DNA of 64,000 nucleotides from Thermohalobaculum sp039028795 (GCA_039028795.1 JBCCHJ010000017.1:20722-84721), one strand, 5' to 3'. Shown: positions 9,150-18,395, counted from the stretch's first letter. Notes: a model not told the origin generated them from the sequence alone. Numbers and translations: made by a program.

Positions 9150-9965
9150 ATGCAAATCGTTGATGCACAGATCCACATTTGGGGTCAGGGGCTTCCCAGC
9201 AATGCAGCCCATATTCAGACGACCTCTTTTACTGCGGCAGAGGCGATCGCGATGATGGATCAGGCCGGTGTGGATGCCGCCGTGATCCATCCCCCTTCCT
9301 GGGATCCAAACTCGACCGAATTGGCCTTTCAGGCTGTGCAGGACTATCCTGGCCGCTTCGCGATTATGGCGGACTTGGATCTGGATGATCTGGCGTCGCG
9401 GGATCGATTGGTGACGTGGCGGGATCAACCGGGCATGCTGGGGCTGAGGTATCTGTTCCTGGATGACCAAACGCGTCGCTTGACCGATGGATCGCTTGAT
9501 TGGCTCTGGGCTGGGGCCCAGGAACACGGCATCCCCATTGCAATGCTTGCCACGGGCTCCGAGGCAGTGATTGGCCAGATCGCCGAACGTCACCCGGGCC
9601 TACGGTTGACCATCGACCACTTAGGCGGGCGCGGCGGGAATACGACGCTGAAGGACCACGCCGCCATGGCGCACATGCCGGACCTGCTGGCCCTGGCCCG
9701 TCACCCCAACATCGCGGTCAAAGTCACGGGCGCGCCCGGCTATTCAGCCCAGGAGTACCCATTCCCAATCATGTCAGATTACATGCGCCAGATCTTCGAT
9801 GCCTTCGGCCCCAAGCGTACCTTTTGGGGCACCGACATCACCAAAATGCCCTGCACTTGGACCCAGTGCATCACTCAGTTCACCGAAGAGATGCCGTGGC
9901 TCAACCGTGAAGATCTTGAATGGGTGATGGGCAAAGCCGTGCGGGACTGGTGGGAGTGGCGGTAG
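9150..9965 (+). CDS. Amidohydrolase 2 family TIM-barrel hydrolase
   Basis: A 271-residue protein of the amidohydrolase-2 group. It begins with the metal-ligand strand VDAQIHIWG, where most family members have D-x-H-x-H or D-x-H-x-W. A conserved mid-barrel histidine is in TIDHLGGRGG, and a late GTDITKMPCTW supplies the catalytic aspartate. Such enzymes hydrolyse lactones or decarboxylate carboxylic acids. The gene is divergent from the dehydrogenase at 6605-9025, which suggests a common catabolic theme but not a specific substrate. The ATG at 9150 follows AAGGGAAG. Confidence 0.82.
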   Translation: MQIVDAQIHIWGQGLPSNAAHIQTTSFTAAEAIAMMDQAGVDAAVIHPPSWDPNSTELAFQAVQDYPGRFAIMADLDLDDLASRDRLVTWRDQPGMLGLRYLFLDDQTRRLTDGSLDWLWAGAQEHGIPIAMLATGSEAVIGQIAERHPGLRLTIDHLGGRGGNTTLKDHAAMAHMPDLLALARHPNIAVKVTGAPGYSAQEYPFPIMSDYMRQIFDAFGPKRTFWGTDITKMPCTWTQCITQFTEEMPWLNREDLEWVMGKAVRDWWEWR

Positions 9966-10035
9966 GAGTTAGGCCCGCCTGATCTGTTATCCGAGCATGT
10001 TAACGAATAAGCCTCGAACCTATCCGGGCGTGAGC

Positions 10036-10851
10036 CTATCCTTCGGCCCGTTTCATCTGCTGATGCTCGTCCTCGACCAGACCGATTTTCCAGTACCCCG
10101 AAACATAGGCATCTCCTTTGGGTAAGGCCTTCTCGCGATGCATCATCTCGCGCAGCGGTTTGATCGCCCCGGACTCGCCTGCAATGCAGGTCTGCACCCG
10201 ACCTTCCGGCCAATCGAGCGAACGGATCAGGTTTTCCTGCGCAGACGAAGATTTATGCGGATCGGGATGGACGAGCCAGTGCATCTCGATGCCATCGGGA
10301 GCATCAATCTCCTGACGATCCTCAGGCGATGTGATCTCGAATATTGCGATACCTTTTGCATCCCTGGGCATTGCCTCCAAGGTTGCCGCAGCCACCGGGA
10401 TCGCCGAAGGATCGGCAGCCACCAGGTACCAGTCCGCCTCGAAATGCGTGACCTTGGGGCCGCTTGGGCCTGCAAAACCCAGAAAGTCGCCCGGTTTCGC
10501 GCGTCCGGCCCAGGCAGAGGCAGGACCGTTATCGCCATGCGCCACAAAATCTATGGTGAGGCACTGCTCTGCGGGATCATAACGGCGCACCGTATAGGTT
10601 CGCCGCACAGGCGGTGGTCCATTGATTAGGCGGTCGGCAAAGGCCGCTCGGCTTTCGCCGGGTTCCGGTAGCATAAGCTTGCAGTTTCCGCCTTCGCGGC
10701 CTTCGGGGAACCCGTCCAGCTCCGGCCCCGTAAAGTCGACGCGGATCATATTTGGCGTCAGAAACCAAGCTTTCTCGACGGTCAGAAGACGCGGTGGCGG
10801 GCGCCCGGAAACCTTTCGGACAACTTTCTTCAAGTCATTCATCAGAGGCAT
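10036..10851 (-). CDS. Siderophore-interacting FAD-binding protein (ViuB/SIP family)
   Basis: A 271-residue flavoprotein of the ferredoxin-reductase-like SIP family, which reduces ferric siderophores in the cytoplasm to release iron. The motif RRTYTVRRYD is the characteristic flavin-binding RxYT region, followed by VAHGDNGPASAWAGRAKPGD for pyrophosphate and phosphate contacts. A C-terminal NAD(P)-binding-type domain ends with YVSGYWKIGLVEDE. No siderophore uptake genes lie beside it. A 12-13 bp dyad stands just upstream of its start and may be its operator. Confidence 0.88.
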   Translation of the reverse strand: MPLMNDLKKVVRKVSGRPPPRLLTVEKAWFLTPNMIRVDFTGPELDGFPEGREGGNCKLMLPEPGESRAAFADRLINGPPPVRRTYTVRRYDPAEQCLTIDFVAHGDNGPASAWAGRAKPGDFLGFAGPSGPKVTHFEADWYLVAADPSAIPVAAATLEAMPRDAKGIAIFEITSPEDRQEIDAPDGIEMHWLVHPDPHKSSSAQENLIRSLDWPEGRVQTCIAGESGAIKPLREMMHREKALPKGDAYVSGYWKIGLVEDEHQQMKRAEG

Positions 10852-10874
10852 TTTTTCCGTTCCCGGTCTCAGCG

Positions 10875-10905
10875 CTTAATTCCGATGGATATAATCGGAA
10901 ATTAA
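10875..10905. promoter_or_regulatory. Dyad upstream of the siderophore-interacting protein gene
   Basis: The arms CTTAATTCCGAT (10875-10886) and ATCGGAAATTAAG (10893-10905) are complementary apart from one extra base. The dyad lies about 24 bases upstream of the start at 10851, where a repressor would block the promoter or early transcript. It is AT-rich with no T-tract, so it reads more like an operator than a terminator. It does not match the Irr or iron-Rhodo box patterns I know, so the binding protein is unassigned. Confidence 0.45.
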
Positions 10906-10959
10906 GGCGCCGCAACTGGGAGCAGGACGATTTTCGGAGGGAGAATTAACCGATCAGCT

Positions 10960-10986
10960 CTAAGTTTATCGGACGATCCGACTTAG
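10960..10986 (-). terminator. Possible hairpin terminator of the second dehydrogenase
   Basis: CTAAGT and ACTTAG, with an inner CGGA/TCCG pair and a four-base bulge, form an imperfect stem nine bases after the stop codon at 10995. No clear T-tract follows, so this is only a candidate. Confidence 0.3.
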
Positions 10987-10994
10987 AAGAACGG

Positions 10995-13403
10995 TCATCC
11001 CCGCATCCGCGCCCCGTCCGCGTCGACCAATGGCGTCGTGTGGATGACCGCCTTGCGGCGTGACCCGAGGATCTCGATCTCAAATCCGGCCCCCTCTGCC
11101 ACGCGTTCGCGCGGGATCAGCCCCAGGGCTACCGACTTCTTAGAGTAATGCGCGTACCCGCCCGAGGTGACAAAGCCGATGACGTCCTCGCCATAAAAGA
11201 TCGGCTCCCACGCCACAGCATCGGCGTCATCGGCGTCGACGATGAATGAGATCAACGCCCGGGCTGGCGGTGTCTCCCGCTCGGCCATCACCACATCGCG
11301 CCCAATGAAGTCGTTCTTCTTCCCGGAAATGAACCGGTCCAGCCCGGTTTCGGCGGGCGTGTAATCGGGCTTGAACTCACGTAGCCAAGACCCGAAGAAC
11401 TTCTCCAGTCGCAGGGACATCATCGCCCGCATCCCAAAGGGTCGCATGCCCAGATCGCCGCCATGGGCTGCCATGGCCTGATAGAGAGCCACCTGATGAT
11501 CGGCGGCGCAATAAATCTCATACCCCAAGTCGCCGGTGTAGCTGACTCGTTGGATGCGCACAGGGATGTGGCCGATCTCGGCTTCATGTACGGACAGGAA
11601 CCGGATTGCATCGTTCGACACATCCGTCCCCGTTAGACGGCCCAATAGATCCCGCGCATTTGGTCCGGCGATCTGGAAACCGATCAGGGTCTTTGAGACA
11701 TTCTCGATCTCCACGCCCTTCTCAGCATGGGCCAGGAACCAGCGCATATGATAGTTCTGCGCGGCATATGAGGCCGTCAGTTGCACCCTTTCTTCGCCAA
11801 TCCGCGCCATTGTGAAATCGCCAATGATCTTGCCGCGCGGCGATAGCATCGGCGTCAGCGCCATGCGGCCCGGATCCGGCACCCGGTTCGCCATGATCCG
11901 GTTCAGCCAGTCGACGGCACTCGGCCCGCTGACGATGTATTTGCCGAAATTGTGGATCTCGTTGATGCCCACCGCTTCACGCACCGCCTTGCATTCGTTC
12001 GCCACCGGCCAAAACGCGTTGGAGCGGCGGAAGGTTGGGAGCTCTTCCCGCTCCTGATCCAGGGGTGCGAAATAGTTCACGTGCTCCATGCCGTAAGCGG
12101 CGCCAAAGACCGCGCGTTGGGCATCCCAGATGCCGTAGGCGGGCGTGGTCTCCAAAGGGCGGCCCACAGGCAGTTCTTCGTTCGGATAGCCGATGGAAAA
12201 GCGTCTTTGGTAATTCTCGGTCGACTTCAGCCGGGTATAGGGTTTTCCGGCCCAGTCACCGAACCGGGCCACATCCATGGCGTAGACATCTGTTTCCGTC
12301 TCGCCTTCGACCATCCATTCCGACAGCGCCTTGCCGACCCCGCCGCCTTGGCTGAAACCTGCCATCACGGCGGCTGCGGCCCATAGCCCGGGTTTTCCAG
12401 GGATCGGCCCGACCAATGGATTGCCGTCCGGCGCGAAGGTGAACGGCCCGTTGATCACCTGTTTGATCCCGGCGCGGCCCAACACGGGATAGCGACGGAA
12501 ACTCGCTTCCAGCGGCTCTGCCACCCGGTCCATATCGTCGTTCAGCAGTTCATGCCCGAAGTCCCAGGGCGTGCCGTCCACCGCCCACGGTACCGCATTC
12601 TGTTCGTATATTCCGATGCAGAGGCCTCGGCCTTCCTGGCGCAGGTAAGTCTCGCCCGCCGGGTCCATGACATGGGGCAGTTCTTCGTCGCGTTCATAGA
12701 CCTCGGCGATTTCGTCGGTGATAAAGTACTGGTGCTCCATGGGATGCAGCGGTAGCCAGACGCCCATCATCGCGCCGACCTCGCGTGCCCAGAGGCCAGC
12801 GGCATTGACCACGTGTTGGGCGCGGACCGTGCCGCCATCCGTCACGACATCCCATTCATCCCCGGCAGCGTTGATCGCGGTCACCGGCGTGCGCAGGATG
12901 ATCTCGGCCCCGGCCATTTGCGCGGCCTTGGCATAGGCATGGGTGGTGCCGGAGGGATCCAAATGTCCATCCAACGGATCATAGAGGCCGCCGATCACCC
13001 CATCGACATTGGTGATCGGTGACCGACGGGCGATTTCCTCCGGCCCGATGATTTCCGTCTCCAGCCCCATATAGCGGTGCTTGGCCCGCTCGGCGATCAG
13101 GAAATCCAGCCGGTCCTGATCGGTGGCGATGGTGACCCCGCCGACATGGTGCAGGCCGCAGCTCATACCGGTGATCTCTTCCAATTCCCGGTAAAGCCGG
13201 ATCGTGTAACCCTGCAGGGCGGCCATATTGGTGTCGGAGTTCAGCGTGTGGAATCCGCCAGCGGCGTGCCAGGTGGACCCAGACGTCAGTTCGGACCGCT
13301 CGATAAGGCAGATATCCGTCCAGCCCAGCTTGGTCAGGTGATAGAGAACCGAACAGCCGACAACGCCGCCGCCGATGATGACAACACGAGCAGAAGAGCG
13401 CAT
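10995..13403 (-). CDS. FAD-dependent dehydrogenase with GcvT domain, paralogue of 6605-9025
   Basis: An 802-residue paralogue of the 806-residue enzyme, with the same order of a FAD domain (GGGVVGCSVLYHL at 11-23; TSGSTWHAAGG with His46) and a C-terminal GcvT-like folate domain. Collinear blocks such as PFTFAPDGNPL and GFSQGGGVG recur in both. Divergence is spread over the whole length, so the two probably act on different N-methylated substrates in glycine betaine, choline or related catabolism. The ATG at 13403 is chosen because GGGAGG precedes it by six bases and the FAD motif then falls at the same residue number as in the paralogue. Confidence 0.87.
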   Translation of the reverse strand: MRSSARVVIIGGGVVGCSVLYHLTKLGWTDICLIERSELTSGSTWHAAGGFHTLNSDTNMAALQGYTIRLYRELEEITGMSCGLHHVGGVTIATDQDRLDFLIAERAKHRYMGLETEIIGPEEIARRSPITNVDGVIGGLYDPLDGHLDPSGTTHAYAKAAQMAGAEIILRTPVTAINAAGDEWDVVTDGGTVRAQHVVNAAGLWAREVGAMMGVWLPLHPMEHQYFITDEIAEVYERDEELPHVMDPAGETYLRQEGRGLCIGIYEQNAVPWAVDGTPWDFGHELLNDDMDRVAEPLEASFRRYPVLGRAGIKQVINGPFTFAPDGNPLVGPIPGKPGLWAAAAVMAGFSQGGGVGKALSEWMVEGETETDVYAMDVARFGDWAGKPYTRLKSTENYQRRFSIGYPNEELPVGRPLETTPAYGIWDAQRAVFGAAYGMEHVNYFAPLDQEREELPTFRRSNAFWPVANECKAVREAVGINEIHNFGKYIVSGPSAVDWLNRIMANRVPDPGRMALTPMLSPRGKIIGDFTMARIGEERVQLTASYAAQNYHMRWFLAHAEKGVEIENVSKTLIGFQIAGPNARDLLGRLTGTDVSNDAIRFLSVHEAEIGHIPVRIQRVSYTGDLGYEIYCAADHQVALYQAMAAHGGDLGMRPFGMRAMMSLRLEKFFGSWLREFKPDYTPAETGLDRFISGKKNDFIGRDVVMAERETPPARALISFIVDADDADAVAWEPIFYGEDVIGFVTSGGYAHYSKKSVALGLIPRERVAEGAGFEIEILGSRRKAVIHTTPLVDADGARMRG

Positions 13404-13635
13404 GAGATCCTCCCTTTCCAGCACCCAAGCAGATTCGGCGATCCGGCGCATCCGCATTCCGCCAATCGGCAGGCCGTTCGCGACGTTATGAACCAAAGGG
13501 CTGGGTATCTGCTCTGCAGGAAGTCTTTGCCAATCGCGCAGCCCTCAGGATAGACCCCCGGTAACGGGCCAGCTATCGCCAGCCAGTTTTCAGCGCAGTT
13601 GGACAATAGGCACTCCGTGAACGAGAGGGAATGCA

Positions 13636-14544
13636 TTGGTCGCAATCTTCGCGATGCTGGGCGCTTGCATCCTGCTTGCTGGCACGACGCTGATGGCCAA
13701 GATGCTGGGATCGGGGTCCGATGGCCTGGGCCTACACCCGTTGCAGATCACGTCCGGACGTTTTGTCTTCGCCTGGTTCGCGATAGCTGGTGTTGCTGCT
13801 GCAATGCGCCCGGACTTCAAGGGCATGTCTTGGGCCAATCACGTGGCCCGGTCGCTGTTGGGGTTTGCCTCTGGCACCTGCCTTTTCGCGGCAGCGGCGC
13901 TGATGCCGCTGGCCAGCGCGACGGCACTGTCCTTCCTGAGTCCGCTGATCACTATGGTCTGCGCGATGATCTTCCTGGCAGAGCGGGTCGGCCCTTGGCG
14001 GTGGTCTGCCGCGGTCATCGCGCTGATTGGCGCCTTCGTATTGACCGGCCCAGGCAGCGAGACCTTCCAGTGGGCGGCCTTGATCGCCATCGCAGCGGCG
14101 CTCTTCATGGGTGTGGAGGGGATCTTCATCAAGCGGCTCAGCGATACGGAACCGCCAGTCCGCATCTTGTTCGTCAACAACTCCATAGGGGCAATCGTCG
14201 CAGTGACCGCGGCCCTGTTCGTTTGGCAATGGCCGACGACCGATGGCTGGCTGCTGTTGGCTGCCTTAGGCCTGACGATGGTCACGGCCCAGGCGATGTT
14301 CATCCAGGCGATGAAGCGCGGCGATGCCAGCTTTCTGGTGCCGCTTTGGTACATGGTGCTGGTGATCGCCGGCGTCTTCGACTACGCGGTTTTCTCCGTA
14401 ATCCCGTCGGTTCAAGCGATGATCGGTGCGGCGCTTATCGTGTGCGGTGCGATCATCATCTCGCTCAGGGGGCAAAATCGGCAAGCAGGCCGAGAAAGAA
14501 CAAAACAGCGCCCGGAAAGGGCGGTCGCGCAGGAAAGGACCTGA
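13636..14544 (+). CDS. EamA/RhaT-type DMT family transporter
   Basis: A protein of about 302 residues with ten hydrophobic helices and the two-fold EamA repeat. The end of the first repeat has the typical PLITMVCAMIFLAERV pattern and the second ends in VQAMIGAALIVCGAIIIS. Members export amino acids or metabolites. The frame has no ATG near the family start; a TTG at 13636 follows GAGAGGGA at good spacing, and the ATG at 13654 is the alternative. The stop is one base before the start of the threonine ammonia-lyase gene, so the two are an operon, which hints at an amino-acid or keto-acid substrate. Confidence 0.85.
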   Translation: MVAIFAMLGACILLAGTTLMAKMLGSGSDGLGLHPLQITSGRFVFAWFAIAGVAAAMRPDFKGMSWANHVARSLLGFASGTCLFAAAALMPLASATALSFLSPLITMVCAMIFLAERVGPWRWSAAVIALIGAFVLTGPGSETFQWAALIAIAAALFMGVEGIFIKRLSDTEPPVRILFVNNSIGAIVAVTAALFVWQWPTTDGWLLLAALGLTMVTAQAMFIQAMKRGDASFLVPLWYMVLVIAGVFDYAVFSVIPSVQAMIGAALIVCGAIIISLRGQNRQAGRERTKQRPERAVAQERT

Positions 14545-14545
14545 C

Positions 14546-15757
14546 ATGGCGTTGACGCCGGAAACGATTCGATCGGCCTATGACGCCATCAAAGACGCCA
14601 CCATTCGAACACCCATAGTTCCGGCGACGCGATTGTCCCTGCAATTGGGTGTGGATCTCTATCTGAAGCTGGAGAACCTGCAGCATACCAACTCCTTCAA
14701 AGCCCGGGGGGCGTTGGCAAAATTGTTGACGCTGACGGATGATCAGCGCGGCGCTGGCGTCATCGCCTGTAGTGCCGGGAACCACGCACAAGGCGTTGCC
14801 TACCATGCAACGCGTCTTGGTGTGCCGTCGACCATCGTGATGCCGGAAGGCACTCCCTTCAACAAAACCCAGCGCACGCGAGACTTTGGGGCCGAAGTGG
14901 TGCTGCACGGAACCGCCTTTGATGAAAGCGTGCAGTTCACTTTGGATATGGCCGCCGAAAGAGGCCTGACCATCGTCCATCCCTTCGACGATCCGGTGGT
15001 CGCAGCGGGCCAAGGTACCGTGGCATTGGAGATGCTGGAACAAGAGCCCGACCTGGAGACAATCGTCGTGCCCATTGGTGGTGGCGGTCTGATGGCAGGC
15101 ATGGCTGTGATGGCGCGGGCGATGAAACCTGAGTTGCAGATCATCGGTGCCCAGGCAGAGCTATACGATGCGGTCAAGTCCTGCATTCAAGGCACCGCGC
15201 CGACCATCGCAGGGGCGTCATTGGCAGAAGGCATCGCTGTACGCGCACCGTCAGATGCGAATGTCGAGGTTATCAGGACGCACGTCGATCGGGTCGACAG
15301 TGCGACCGAGGCAGAAATCGAAGACGCAGTCTTTGACCTCTTGTCGCATGAAAAACTGGTGGCCGAAGGCGCGCCCGGCGCCGGTCTGGCCGTGATCAAG
15401 AAAAACATCGACGCGTTTCGGGGCCGCAAGGTTGGGCTGGTGATCTGCGGTGGCAATATCGACTCGCGATTGTTGTCGACCTTGATCCTGCGCGGCTTGG
15501 TCAGGGATGGCCGTATTACCCGGCTGACTTTTGAAATTGACGACACGCCGGGGCAGTTATCGACGATTTCTGCAACCATTGGCGATCACGGTGCCAATGT
15601 GATCGAGGTCATCCATCAGCGCATGATGCAGACGGTGTCTTTGAAACAGGCGGAATTGGATGTGGTGATCGAGGCCCGCGATCAATTGCATGTGGAAGAG
15701 ATCGTCGCGGCACTGCGCGGACTGGGGTTCCGGGTCCGCACAGATAGCGGCATTTAA
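14546..15757 (+). CDS. ilvA: Threonine ammonia-lyase with ACT domain
   Basis: A 403-residue PLP enzyme that deaminates threonine to 2-oxobutanoate. The PLP lysine is Lys52 in HTNSFKARGA, and the phosphate-binding glycine loop is in VPIGGGGLMAG near residue 180. A single C-terminal ACT-like domain (from about residue 330, LTFEIDDTPGQLSTISATIG) is the layout of the shorter, often catabolic (TdcB-like) enzymes rather than the two-domain biosynthetic form, so the role could be biosynthetic or degradative. The ATG at 14546 has AGGAAAGGA just upstream and is one base after the transporter's stop. Confidence 0.92.
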   Translation: MALTPETIRSAYDAIKDATIRTPIVPATRLSLQLGVDLYLKLENLQHTNSFKARGALAKLLTLTDDQRGAGVIACSAGNHAQGVAYHATRLGVPSTIVMPEGTPFNKTQRTRDFGAEVVLHGTAFDESVQFTLDMAAERGLTIVHPFDDPVVAAGQGTVALEMLEQEPDLETIVVPIGGGGLMAGMAVMARAMKPELQIIGAQAELYDAVKSCIQGTAPTIAGASLAEGIAVRAPSDANVEVIRTHVDRVDSATEAEIEDAVFDLLSHEKLVAEGAPGAGLAVIKKNIDAFRGRKVGLVICGGNIDSRLLSTLILRGLVRDGRITRLTFEIDDTPGQLSTISATIGDHGANVIEVIHQRMMQTVSLKQAELDVVIEARDQLHVEEIVAALRGLGFRVRTDSGI

Positions 15758-15898
15758 ATCACGGCGGCGGTCAAACTGGTTTAGTCAGTCTTCCTGGGCC
15801 TGCCATTCCCATTCCGCCTTGGCTTGAACGTGAGTTTCTTCGTGATGGCGCCCAGACAACGGGACTGATGCCCGGACACTCGAAGTCTAAACTGGTGA

Positions 15899-16348
15899 TC
15901 AGCCGTCGATTTTCGTCAAAAGATCCGTCAGCCACGGAATCGCAATATCTTCCGGCATTTCGGGTGAAGATGAATCGAATAAGCCCCGCTCGCCCACCAT
16001 TTCGGCTTTACAGGCCAGCATCTCGGTCATCAGCTTTTCCGAGCCCTGATTGTACGTGTCGCCAAAGCTTGTGTCGCCCAGGCCGAACACGGCAAACCGG
16101 ATGTGGCTGAGGTCAGGCTTGTTCTTCTGCAGCGCCTCATAGAAGTCGACGCCTGTGCCGGGCACGTCGCCGCTGCCGAAGGTGGCAGATACGACCACGT
16201 AAAGCGGCCCATTCTCTAATGCCGACACATCCACATCTTCCAACGAGGAAATCTGAGTGTCATGCGCGTCCCCGAACGCGGCTTGAAGGTCTTCGCACAG
16301 GAACTCGGCCGTCCCGGTTTCCGTGCCATGTAAGAAATGAATCTGCAC
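15899..16348 (-). CDS. Flavodoxin-domain protein
   Basis: A 149-residue single-domain flavodoxin. The FMN phosphate loop is HGTETGTAEFL at residues 6-16, and the isoalloxazine contacts are SATFGSGDVPGTG and FGLGDTSFGDTYNQGSE. It therefore carries electrons or acts as an MioC-like protein, with no partner reductase adjacent. The GTG at 16348 is preferred because AAGGG stands upstream and the first beta strand begins immediately. The frame stays open to 16408, but that extension is not homologous. Confidence 0.85.
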   Translation of the reverse strand: MQIHFLHGTETGTAEFLCEDLQAAFGDAHDTQISSLEDVDVSALENGPLYVVVSATFGSGDVPGTGVDFYEALQKNKPDLSHIRFAVFGLGDTSFGDTYNQGSEKLMTEMLACKAEMVGERGLFDSSSPEMPEDIAIPWLTDLLTKIDG

Positions 16349-16435
16349 TGTGGTGGACCCTTGTCGATATTGCTGCTGGGAACCTAAGCAGATCATCTGG
16401 CTAATCAAGCGTTGTCCGCAGGCTCGGTTGGTTTG

Positions 16436-17245
16436 TCACAGGTCCGTGGGCGGAACTCCGTCGGCCTTGTTGCGCCGGTCGAACCATTGGCTGGCAAAAT
16501 CCAGCAACGGGGCATAGCCGGTCATTCGGCAATGGGCGTTGCCGATTTTGCCGAACGTCACACTCCCGGCGTTCTCCCAGTCCTGTCCCACCAAGGGAAA
16601 AAGGGTGTCCAGGTCATCCGCGACATCGGGTGCATCCACCCAGGGCGCGTCAGGGCCCGGCCCGGTCTTTAAGTGCCGCTGCTTGGTCCGCTTGTGCAGG
16701 GCCAAGGTTTCGGCGGCATGGAGCGCCGAGCAGCGATTCCAGCCGACGCCGATCAGCAGAATCTTCATATTCTGTCGGTTCTGAAGACGGCCCCAAGGCG
16801 TTTCTGGCCCTGTCGCCCAGCCATGGGCGTCATGCGGGACAGCCAGTTCGGCTGCATCGGGGCCCAAGAGCAGAACTGAACTGGTGGGATGTGGGCTACG
16901 GACAACGCCGGGCCATGTCCGGAACGTTTCTGCCACAATCCCATTTGCCCGGACATCCGACCGTGCAATGTCAAATCCCGGGACCTGTCCACGAAAATGG
17001 GCGCTTTCGGCCTGTGACACCTTAATGTCTACGAATTCCAACGGGTCATAGGCATCCCGGGAAAATCCCGGCATGCCGATCAGACCGGTTTCCCCGACTG
17101 TGTCGATCAATGCCTCGATCAATCCGCGCGGCCCGCCAATCACGTGGCCGATCTGGCCCAGCGCTGTGTGCACGAAGACGCTGTCCCCAGGTGCCAAACC
17201 CATCGAGCACATCTGTTGCGTCAGATCTTTGGTGCCGAAAATCAT
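16436..17245 (-). CDS. AAC(3)-fold N-acetyltransferase
   Basis: A 269-residue protein of the aminoglycoside 3-N-acetyltransferase/YokD family. Visible hallmarks are VFVHTALGQIGHVIGG, GLIGMPGF, the RSPHPTSSVLLLG stretch, GPETPWGRL, and ILLIGVGWNRCSALHAAE, which shapes the acetyl-CoA and acceptor site. Chromosomal relatives of this fold act on diverse amines, and some are antibiotic biosynthesis or house-keeping enzymes, so resistance should not be assumed. It is transcribed alone between flavodoxin and a secreted protein. Confidence 0.82.
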   Translation of the reverse strand: MIFGTKDLTQQMCSMGLAPGDSVFVHTALGQIGHVIGGPRGLIEALIDTVGETGLIGMPGFSRDAYDPLEFVDIKVSQAESAHFRGQVPGFDIARSDVRANGIVAETFRTWPGVVRSPHPTSSVLLLGPDAAELAVPHDAHGWATGPETPWGRLQNRQNMKILLIGVGWNRCSALHAAETLALHKRTKQRHLKTGPGPDAPWVDAPDVADDLDTLFPLVGQDWENAGSVTFGKIGNAHCRMTGYAPLLDFASQWFDRRNKADGVPPTDL

Positions 17246-17279
17246 GGGTATTGGAGAGACCTATCTCGACGCCGCAGCG

Positions 17280-17645
17280 TCAAAGCCGCGTTAGTTTTTC
17301 AAGCGCCCGGCCATCCTCCCAAGTGCCGTGAAGGTTGCCATCCGGCATAACCACGTAGACAATTGGAAACTCGCTGCCCCAGTCGACAACGACAACCAGG
17401 CCCTGACGCGCGCCCTTACCGGAGTAAACCTGTCCGTCGACGGTCCAGGTGATGGATATTTCCTGATCCTTTTCGATGATTGCCGCAGAACCCTGATAGG
17501 GTGCTCCGTTGGAGTTCCGTCCGTTGGACCTATAGCTTCCGGTTAGATTGCGATCAGATGACGACTGGGCGGTTGCCGCAGCGGGTTGCAAGGCAAGCAA
17601 TGTGAGGCCGCCCAGAAGCATATGGCGGCGGTCGGGGCTTGTCAT
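17280..17645 (-). CDS. Exported protein of unknown function
   Basis: A 121-residue protein with an N-terminal signal (SPDRRHMLLGGLTLLALQPAAATAQ, abbreviated here) that ends in an AxA-type cleavage site near residue 26. The double arginine before a weakly hydrophobic core could make it a Tat substrate. The mature part looks like a small beta-rich domain with repeated G-x-Y-x-G patterns and ends in GNLHGTWEDGRALEKLTRL. I recall similar short exported proteins in other alphaproteobacteria but cannot assign a function. Confidence 0.75.
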   Translation of the reverse strand: MTSPDRRHMLLGGLTLLALQPAAATAQSSSDRNLTGSYRSNGRNSNGAPYQGSAAIIEKDQEISITWTVDGQVYSGKGARQGLVVVVDWGSEFPIVYVVMPDGNLHGTWEDGRALEKLTRL

Positions 17646-17711
17646 GGGTGTCTCCCGTATCTCAAGTATCGAAATATCTACGCCGCCTTCGAGATTTTGT
17701 AAAAACTTTGC

Positions 17712-18395
17712 TTACCTTTGCTCTGCGGGCCGATCCATCAGATCTGCCAACCGCTTCCCAGGTTCGTCGGCAAACTGGTCTTCCAGAAACTGGGCGTTTC
17801 GAATGAAATCCAGGCGGAAAGTGCGGAAGTCATCGCGCAATTCGCACCATGCGGTCAGGTTCCAGACGGCGCCATAGAAGGACAACAGCAATGGCCAAAC
17901 CGTGCGATCCGATTGCTGTCCCTCTTTCGAGCAATAATCGAACCGGACTTTACAGCGTTGCCGGATCGCGCGGCGCAACGTGCCGCGAGGGATTTCAATC
18001 GGTTCCGCCCAGTGATTGCGCGGGGCATCGATGGGCACCGCCGACATGTAATCCTTCAGATGAGGGGGCAGCGCAGACTCGATCTTGCGGCAAGCACTCA
18101 TCGCGGCATCTGCCATACCGTGGTCGGCCCAGCTATCGACAATCCGCAAGCCCAAAACGATGGCCTCGATTTCCTCTTCGTTGAACATCAGCGGCGGGAT
18201 GTCGGCGCCATCGCGCAGAATATAGCCGACGCCCGCTTCACCTTCGACGGGCACGCCTGACCCAATGAGCGAGGCGATGTCGCGGTAAATCGTACGATCC
18301 GAGACCTCCAATTCACGTGCGATATCCGCCGCGCGCACGACCTTGCCGCGGCGCAGAATCTGGATGATGTCAAATAACCTGTCGGCTCGGCGCAT
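17712..18395 (-). CDS. YafY-type HTH/WYL-domain transcriptional regulator
   Basis: A 227-residue regulator. The N-terminal DeoR-like winged helix (RADRLFDIIQILRRGKVVRAADIARELEVSDRTIYRDI, core at residues 4-40) is followed by a ligand-sensing WYL-type domain with the FDYCSKEGQQSDRTVWPLLL and YGAVWNLTAWCELRDDFRTFRLDFI patterns. GGAGA stands upstream of the ATG. Two tandem dyads at 18434-18485 lie in the divergent promoter and are likely its operators, controlling itself and the gene that starts at 18540. Confidence 0.9.
   Translation of the reverse strand: MRRADRLFDIIQILRRGKVVRAADIARELEVSDRTIYRDIASLIGSGVPVEGEAGVGYILRDGADIPPLMFNEEEIEAIVLGLRIVDSWADHGMADAAMSACRKIESALPPHLKDYMSAVPIDAPRNHWAEPIEIPRGTLRRAIRQRCKVRFDYCSKEGQQSDRTVWPLLLSFYGAVWNLTAWCELRDDFRTFRLDFIRNAQFLEDQFADEPGKRLADLMDRPAEQR

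Noticed and set aside
13599..14555. A 318-residue open frame overlapping the DMT transporter in another frame
   Set aside because: The alternative frame is Arg/Gly-rich, while the transporter frame has ten hydrophobic helices and EamA repeats.
16436..17245. Antibiotic resistance gene reading of the AAC(3)-fold protein
   Set aside because: The fold is right, but chromosomal relatives have other substrates, and there is no mobile element or resistance context.
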